From: Candidatus Aenigmatarchaeota archaeon
GTDB taxonomy: Archaea; Aenigmatarchaeota; Aenigmatarchaeia; GW2011-AR5
DNA length: 59,734 nt
Direction of reading: 5' to 3'
Assembly (NCBI GenBank): GCA_016184005.1
Contig: JACPDL010000005.1
Coordinates: forward strand, 1 to 59,734
How positions within the stretch are numbered: position 1 is the first letter of the stretch; each line of letters opens with the position of its first letter. The notes under the pieces are model-generated. The model ran no database searches. It had not been told where the DNA came from and was given only the letters and a program-made list of their open reading frames with translations. Position numbers and translations under genes: made by a program. Of this stretch, positions 55,234-59,734 are shown one piece after another.

Positions 55234-56331
55234 ATGTACGACGTGATAATTGTTGGCGGAGGCGTAGGCGGACTCTTCCTTGCAAGCAAACTTGAAGGAC
55301 TGGATGTTCTTGTCCTGGAGAGAAACAGGAAAATCACACTCCGCGATTCAGGAATCGTTTCGAACCAGTTTAAACAAATTTTCAAAACAGAAAGCATCAT
55401 CAAAGACAAGATAACTGACATGGAACTCCTTTCTAAAAGCCAGTCGATAAACATACACACCAGAAAACCGTTTGCATACATCCTGAAAAGAGAAGAATTT
55501 ACAGGTCATTTGAGGGAATTAGCCTCGAAAAAAGCCGCAACATCTTACGAAGCGGTTACGGGCATCAGCCATACAGGCAACGGCGTAATAGTCAAGACAA
55601 ATTCCGGGGAGTACAGATGTAAGATTATTGTAGGTTCTGACGGATATAATTCCATAGCACGGCAGAGCGCCAAAATAGCAGCGCCAAAATTCGCTATGGG
55701 CATCATGGCTATAACTAACAGCAACACGGGAAATAACATAAAAGTTTTCTTCAATAAGCATTATTCTCCAGATTTCTTCTCGTGGATAATACCCCAAAAC
55801 AAAGAATACGGGATTATATCAGGTACAAGACCAAAAGAATATTTAGACTTCTTCAAGAAAAAAGAAAACCTGGGAAACGGGAAACTGTATTCGTATCCGA
55901 TTCCAGTCGGCTTCACAAAATCTTTTCACGACAACACGATATTGATCGGCGACTCATGCGGTCAAGTCAAGCCGCTGACAGGCGGCGGGATAATGTTTTC
56001 ATTGAGGGCGGCACAGCATGCAAGCAGAACAATCACAGAAGCATTTGAAAAGAACCGGTTTGACACAGCCGTGCTTAAAAAATACCAAATAGCCTGGAAA
56101 AAAGACTTTGCGTTTGAGATAAGGAAGCAACTCGTATTCAGGAATTTATACCGCTGGTTTTCGAATGCACAAATAGACTCAATGTTCAAGGACTTCAAAA
56201 ACGCCCTTGAAAAGCTGGATTATTTTGATTATGACAACTTCAGCACAGCTTGGATAAAGATGCCTAAGATACAACTTCTAAAAACAGCCATATCGCAATC
56301 AAAAACTTTGCTGCATCCAAAAATTACCTGA
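55234..56331 (+). CDS. Geranylgeranyl reductase family FAD-dependent oxidoreductase
   Basis: Saturates the isoprenoid chains of archaeal lipids or related compounds. 365 residues. FAD motif VIIVGGGVGGLFLASKL near residue 5, VGSDGYNSIARQSA near 130, and GDSCGQVKPLTGGGIMFSL near 242 characteristic of the family. It would act on membrane lipid precursors in agreement with the mevalonate genes in the window. Overlaps the next gene's end by 8 bp. Confidence 0.9.
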   Translation: MYDVIIVGGGVGGLFLASKLEGLDVLVLERNRKITLRDSGIVSNQFKQIFKTESIIKDKITDMELLSKSQSINIHTRKPFAYILKREEFTGHLRELASKKAATSYEAVTGISHTGNGVIVKTNSGEYRCKIIVGSDGYNSIARQSAKIAAPKFAMGIMAITNSNTGNNIKVFFNKHYSPDFFSWIIPQNKEYGIISGTRPKEYLDFFKKKENLGNGKLYSYPIPVGFTKSFHDNTILIGDSCGQVKPLTGGGIMFSLRAAQHASRTITEAFEKNRFDTAVLKKYQIAWKKDFAFEIRKQLVFRNLYRWFSNAQIDSMFKDFKNALEKLDYFDYDNFSTAWIKMPKIQLLKTAISQSKTLLHPKIT

Positions 56332-57292
56332 ATACATGTTTCAGGTCAAATTTCCTGCCGAGATAAATGAAAGACATCAAACCAAGAAACGCCACATACC
56401 ATATTGACAGGAACCTCGCAAGCAAAAGACCTGAAACTGCAATAGGCCCGCTAACTCCTCGTAAACCCAGAATAAAGAGCAAGGAAACTTCCATAGAGCC
56501 TATTCCTCCCGGAAGGAAGCTTATTATACCAACAAGCGTTGCCAATGCTATAAACCCTGCAAAGAGTAATGGATGGAAAGTAATCCCAACAGATTTGAAA
56601 GCAGAATAAAAGACAAAACCATCCAAAAGCCAAGCAACGAGAGTCAGGATAAAAGAAGCAAGTATCTTCCGAGTTCCTATTTTTTGTTTATAGAAAGTAT
56701 CTAAGAAATTTTCATTAATTCTGTTTACGAAAGGGAATTTTCTGAAAAAATGTAGAGTTTTAACAGCAAGTTCTTTAGTTCTGAGCACCAAAACTAAAAA
56801 GAACACTAAAAACAAAAACACGCCAAAACTTAAGACACTTAAAAAGAAAAAACTTCCTGAAATACTCAGAAACTGCAGGGCTGAGAATGCAAATACAAGT
56901 AAAACAACAATGTCTAGTATCCTTTCCCAAATGATAGATCTAAGACTTTCGGATACATTTTTTCCTGTTTTCAATTTGAGCAAGATAGCCTTTGCTGGTT
57001 CAGCAACTTTGCCGGGAGAAAAATTGCTTACAGTAACGCCCAGAAGCTGCACAGGTACGACATCGGTAAACTTTGAACCAGGCAATAAAACCTTCCATTT
57101 AGCACATCGTACCAAGATAGCAGCATTTGATAGAACAAACGCAGCAAAGATCATACTTGTGTCGCCAGTTTTAATGACAGAAACAAGCTTTACAGGATCA
57201 GCAATATACACGATGGCAATTAGTATGATAACGCTCAAAGCGCATAAAAAAACCTTTAGCATATTTTTAAACATGAAATAAATCATATTCAA
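56324..57292 (-). CDS. Flippase-like membrane protein (UPF0104/AglD C-terminal type)
   Basis: 322 residues with about seven or eight transmembrane segments. The signatures AVSIVRCAKWKVLLPG-like ILVRCAKWKVLLPG near 59, NFSPGKVAEPAKAILL near 90 and FLPGGIGSMEVSLLFI near 255 are those of the UPF0104 family, which includes lysylphosphatidylglycerol synthase membrane domains and AglD-like proteins. Its neighbourhood with the oligosaccharyltransferase suggests a role in lipid-linked sugar handling. This is context, not proof. Confidence 0.8.
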   Translation of the reverse strand: MNMIYFMFKNMLKVFLCALSVIILIAIVYIADPVKLVSVIKTGDTSMIFAAFVLSNAAILVRCAKWKVLLPGSKFTDVVPVQLLGVTVSNFSPGKVAEPAKAILLKLKTGKNVSESLRSIIWERILDIVVLLVFAFSALQFLSISGSFFFLSVLSFGVFLFLVFFLVLVLRTKELAVKTLHFFRKFPFVNRINENFLDTFYKQKIGTRKILASFILTLVAWLLDGFVFYSAFKSVGITFHPLLFAGFIALATLVGIISFLPGGIGSMEVSLLFILGLRGVSGPIAVSGLLLARFLSIWYVAFLGLMSFIYLGRKFDLKHVFR

Positions 57293-57366
57293 GCCTTTAA
57301 AAGTTTTGAAGCAGGCAAACTGTCCATTTTTATTCTTTTAGACTAAAGCAACTAAAGGCAGTTCAA

Positions 57367-58530
57367 ATGAGAATAAACGCAATTAAAAACTATTGGCCCG
57401 TAATAGCAATATTTTTGATTATCCTGCTGGGTGTATCCGTCAGGGTTATGGACTACAAATGGCCCTATCTCAGAAACATAGACTCCTACAACTTTTACAG
57501 CGAAATGGAGAATATCGTTCAGAACAACGGGAAACTCTCGACAACGGACGAGCTAAAGCTGGCGCCGTACGGCTCTGGCAGAGGCGGGAACATCTTTGTA
57601 TACCTGGGATCTTATTCTTACATGTTTTTCAGAATTTTTGCACCTACAGTCCAGCTCTGGCAATTTTTGATATGGTTTCCGGCTGTTTTAGCTTCGTTGA
57701 TGGCCATACCGATGTATTTTATAGGAAAAATACTTTACGACAGGAAAGCCGGAGTGCTTGCGGCCTTCTTCATCATTTTTGATATACCGGTTATTACAAG
57801 AACCCTGGGAGGAGACCCTGATAACGACGCAATAGTACTTTTAATGCCCCTGATTTTGCTTACGGCATTTTTGATCACCTACAAGCATATACAATCGCAT
57901 GGTTTCAACAAGAAAGCCGGCATTTACTCGGCAATTACTGGAACATTTTTTGCCGCCTGGATATTCAGCTGGGGCGGCTTCTGGTACATGGCGTGGCTGA
58001 TGGTCGGCTTTATTGCTCTAGTTACAATAACAAAACTGATTTCTTACAGGAATGTCAAAAAAACTTTCCATGAAATGAGAAAATACTTCATAAGCTTATT
58101 AGTAATTTTTTCCGTTGCGTTCCTCATAGTCATGCCGCAGTTTGGCCCGGTAATAATATCAGCCACCATAACAGGACCATTTCAATTCGGCGACATCAAA
58201 GCCGAGACCGGCGAGTTCCCGAACGTTTATGTGTCTGTTGCAGAGCTGCAGGCACCATCAGGTCCGCAAGAAATTATACAGAGAACAGGACCGTCATTCT
58301 TTGTCATGATACTGTCCCTCGGGTATTTGTTCTATTCTTTTGCAAAAAAAAGGCACCATTCGGATACAATAATTCTTCTTGCAATATGGTTCGTGGGACC
58401 ATTTATAGCAACGATCGTTGCAGTAAGATTTTCCATACTGTTTTCGGCACCTATAGCCGTAGGATCTGCAATTTTGTTTTCAAAAATAACGCGCCTGATA
58501 ACGGGCGAAGATGCAAAATTCGAGGATTGA
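57367..58530 (+). CDS. STT3/AglB oligosaccharyltransferase, membrane part only
   Basis: N-glycosylation catalytic subunit. 387 residues with about 11 or 12 transmembrane segments. First acidic motif NIDSYNF near 37, second GGDPDNDAIVLL near 150 and the SVSE-type loop VYVSVAELQAP near 290, all needed for catalysis. The arginine VAVRFSILFSAP near 357 is the usual RY/RF site. The protein stops after the last of these spans without the soluble WWDYG domain, which appears as a separate gene at 59179. The unit is interrupted by a methyltransferase gene. Confidence 0.88.
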   Translation: MRINAIKNYWPVIAIFLIILLGVSVRVMDYKWPYLRNIDSYNFYSEMENIVQNNGKLSTTDELKLAPYGSGRGGNIFVYLGSYSYMFFRIFAPTVQLWQFLIWFPAVLASLMAIPMYFIGKILYDRKAGVLAAFFIIFDIPVITRTLGGDPDNDAIVLLMPLILLTAFLITYKHIQSHGFNKKAGIYSAITGTFFAAWIFSWGGFWYMAWLMVGFIALVTITKLISYRNVKKTFHEMRKYFISLLVIFSVAFLIVMPQFGPVIISATITGPFQFGDIKAETGEFPNVYVSVAELQAPSGPQEIIQRTGPSFFVMILSLGYLFYSFAKKRHHSDTIILLAIWFVGPFIATIVAVRFSILFSAPIAVGSAILFSKITRLITGEDAKFED

Positions 58531-58534
58531 TTTT

Positions 58535-59173
58535 ATGATAAAAAGACTCCGATATTCCGAAAAACAAGCAAAAAAATGGTACGATAAAGTATATCTTCAC
58601 GGAGGCTACAAATCGGCCGATCCCAGATATGACGACAAAATGCTAGATCAACTTGGGGTACCTACAGACATGAACTTGAATCTCCTAGATATAGCTTGCG
58701 GAAACGGGTTCCTTCTTCATGCAGCAGAAAAGAGAACCAGAACGTTTGGGATGGATATAAGTGAAAACGCAGTAAAAAATGCAAAATTAAGGGCGAAAAG
58801 AACCCTATTTTCTTGCGGATCTGCAGAAAAACTGCCGTTTCCTGACAAATTTTTTGATTTTGTTACGTGCTTGGGCAGCATGGAGCATTTCATTAACGTA
58901 GATACGGCTTTAACGGAAATAAAACGCGTCCTGGTTGACGGTGGCAAAGCCAACCTCCACGTGCCGAATTCGCTTTACCTTGTTCATAAGCTTCTCAGGG
59001 TTGATACACAAGGACAGCCCAACGAAAGACTTGCAACAGAAGCAGAATGGAGAGAAATAATAGAAAAGCATTTGACTATTGAAAAAGTCCACAAATACAA
59101 TACCCGGCCGTATCTTGCCTGGATACCAAAGAAATACTGCTGTCATTTCACATTCATTTGCAGGAAGGAGTAA
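58535..59173 (+). CDS. SAM-dependent methyltransferase, class I
   Basis: 212 residues. SAM motif I LLDIACGNGFLLHA near 51, motif II GMDISENAVKNA near 73, post-I CGSAEKLPFPDKFFDFVTCLGSMEH near 91. UbiE/Methyltransf_11 type; substrate unknown. ATG 58535 lies 4 bp after the STT3-N stop and GAGG precedes it. Its place between the two halves of the oligosaccharyltransferase is unusual; methylated glycans are known on archaeal surfaces, so a glycan-methylating role is plausible. Confidence 0.88.
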   Translation: MIKRLRYSEKQAKKWYDKVYLHGGYKSADPRYDDKMLDQLGVPTDMNLNLLDIACGNGFLLHAAEKRTRTFGMDISENAVKNAKLRAKRTLFSCGSAEKLPFPDKFFDFVTCLGSMEHFINVDTALTEIKRVLVDGGKANLHVPNSLYLVHKLLRVDTQGQPNERLATEAEWREIIEKHLTIEKVHKYNTRPYLAWIPKKYCCHFTFICRKE

Positions 59174-59178
59174 TTAAC

Positions 59179-59734
59179 ATGAAAGTTGAAAAAAGAAAAA
59201 TAGCCCTTGTTGTTTTTCTAGCAGTCATAATTGTATATTCAAATGCACTTTACTATAGACCGGCATCTGATATTGCAAAATATTCTGGCACAGTATTGAC
59301 AGATAATTGGTGGACAGCACTTAACTGGATAAGGAACAATACAGCCGAATGCTCTGTGGTGGCAACATATTGGGACCCTGGACATTTCATAACAGGAATT
59401 GCAAAAAGATCGGTGGTGTTTGACGGCGCCACACAGGGTGCAACCATAACTATCGAGGCTGACGGCAAGAATATGACCAGATCAAGAATCCAGGACATAG
59501 CCACGACGCTTTTTACAGACAACGAGACGCAGGCAGTTGAACTGCTAAAGGCTTATCGCAAGCCCAACTGCAACGAATTTTATTACATTGCCTCCTCAGA
59601 CCTGCTAGGCAAAAGCCAGTGGTGGACATATTTCGCTACATGGGATCCTGCGGGCGGCAAGGATTGCCCATTCATAAGCTCTGACAAAGGCTACTGCTAT
59701 GTATATTCAACGCTAAGCCTGTCTAGAGCAACAC
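59179..59734 (+). CDS. STT3/AglB C-terminal half as a separate gene (partial, window edge)
   Basis: Runs off the window at codon 185. One N-terminal transmembrane segment (KIALVVFLAVIIVYSNALYY) matches the position of the last STT3 span. The soluble part has NWWTALNWIRNNT, then ATYWDPGHFITGIAKRSVVFDGAT, where YWDPG stands at the place of the catalytic WWDYG motif. It is preceded by AGGAAGGAG. With the upstream membrane gene it would restore a complete enzyme. Confidence 0.85.
   Translation, partial: MKVEKRKIALVVFLAVIIVYSNALYYRPASDIAKYSGTVLTDNWWTALNWIRNNTAECSVVATYWDPGHFITGIAKRSVVFDGATQGATITIEADGKNMTRSRIQDIATTLFTDNETQAVELLKAYRKPNCNEFYYIASSDLLGKSQWWTYFATWDPAGGKDCPFISSDKGYCYVYSTLSLSRAT

Overview
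This is an archaeal chromosome segment. The evidence is the archaeal-type machinery throughout: PheRS alpha/beta, an archaeal LeuRS with no partner gene, aL11-aL1-aL10-aP1, Spt5/NusG, SecE, aNAC, histone-fold proteins, RadA, RPA, archaeal DnaG, Hjc, a family B polymerase, the PolD small subunit, Orc1/Cdc6, mevalonate enzymes and geranylgeranyl reductase. The two tRNA genes carry introns at non-canonical positions. The compact gene packing and many short orphan proteins suggest a DPANN-like lineage, but no rRNA is present and I cannot assign a phylum.

Layout. 1-8.5 kb: pheS-pheT, MinD, a LAGLIDADG endonuclease overlapping a two-intron tRNA-Arg, and LeuRS. 8.6-17.8 kb: FKBP isomerase, ftsZ, secE-nusG-rpl11, then rpl1-rpl10-rpl12 and alaS. 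17.7-21.8 kb: a minus-strand unit that begins with an intron-containing tRNA-Gln and continues into a Nudix hydrolase, an epimerase and a membrane-anchored protein; then DJ-1 and small proteins. 21.8-29.7 kb: regulator-rich, with long intergenic stretches, wHTH proteins, a histone, RPA, RadA, and an AAA+ ATPase preceded by a phased repeat region. 29.7-40.9 kb: RNA and sugar enzymes, peptidases, DnaG primase, a CBS protein, Hjc, class II HMG-CoA reductase and a SpoIIM-like protein. 41-44.3 kb: HMG-CoA synthase, thiolase and DUF35 (early mevalonate pathway). 44.3-49.6 kb: a replication island, with a probable origin (three ORB-like sites) next to orc1/cdc6, PolD small subunit and polB. 49.6-52.1 kb: hairpin-rich DNA with small genes and a TctA-like permease. 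52.2-59.7 kb: aNAC, secF-secD, geranylgeranyl reductase, a flippase-like protein and an oligosaccharyltransferase split into two genes around a methyltransferase.

The most unusual signals are these. (1) Both tRNA genes have an intron inside the T arm, with junctions that fit bulge-helix-bulge cleavage exactly. (2) The tRNA-Gln body ends one nucleotide before the start codon of the Nudix gene. (3) There are clusters of short perfect hairpins whose stems differ in sequence but share one plan (purine-rich 5' arm, C-G closing pair, 3-4 nt loop). One array has an exact 27-bp period, another lies inside the thiolase-DUF35 operon, and one set folds on paper into a four-way junction. (4) An 11-bp-phased GTGAA repeat and a 32-bp perfect palindrome lie upstream of the AAA+ gene. 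(5) The STT3 oligosaccharyltransferase is split.
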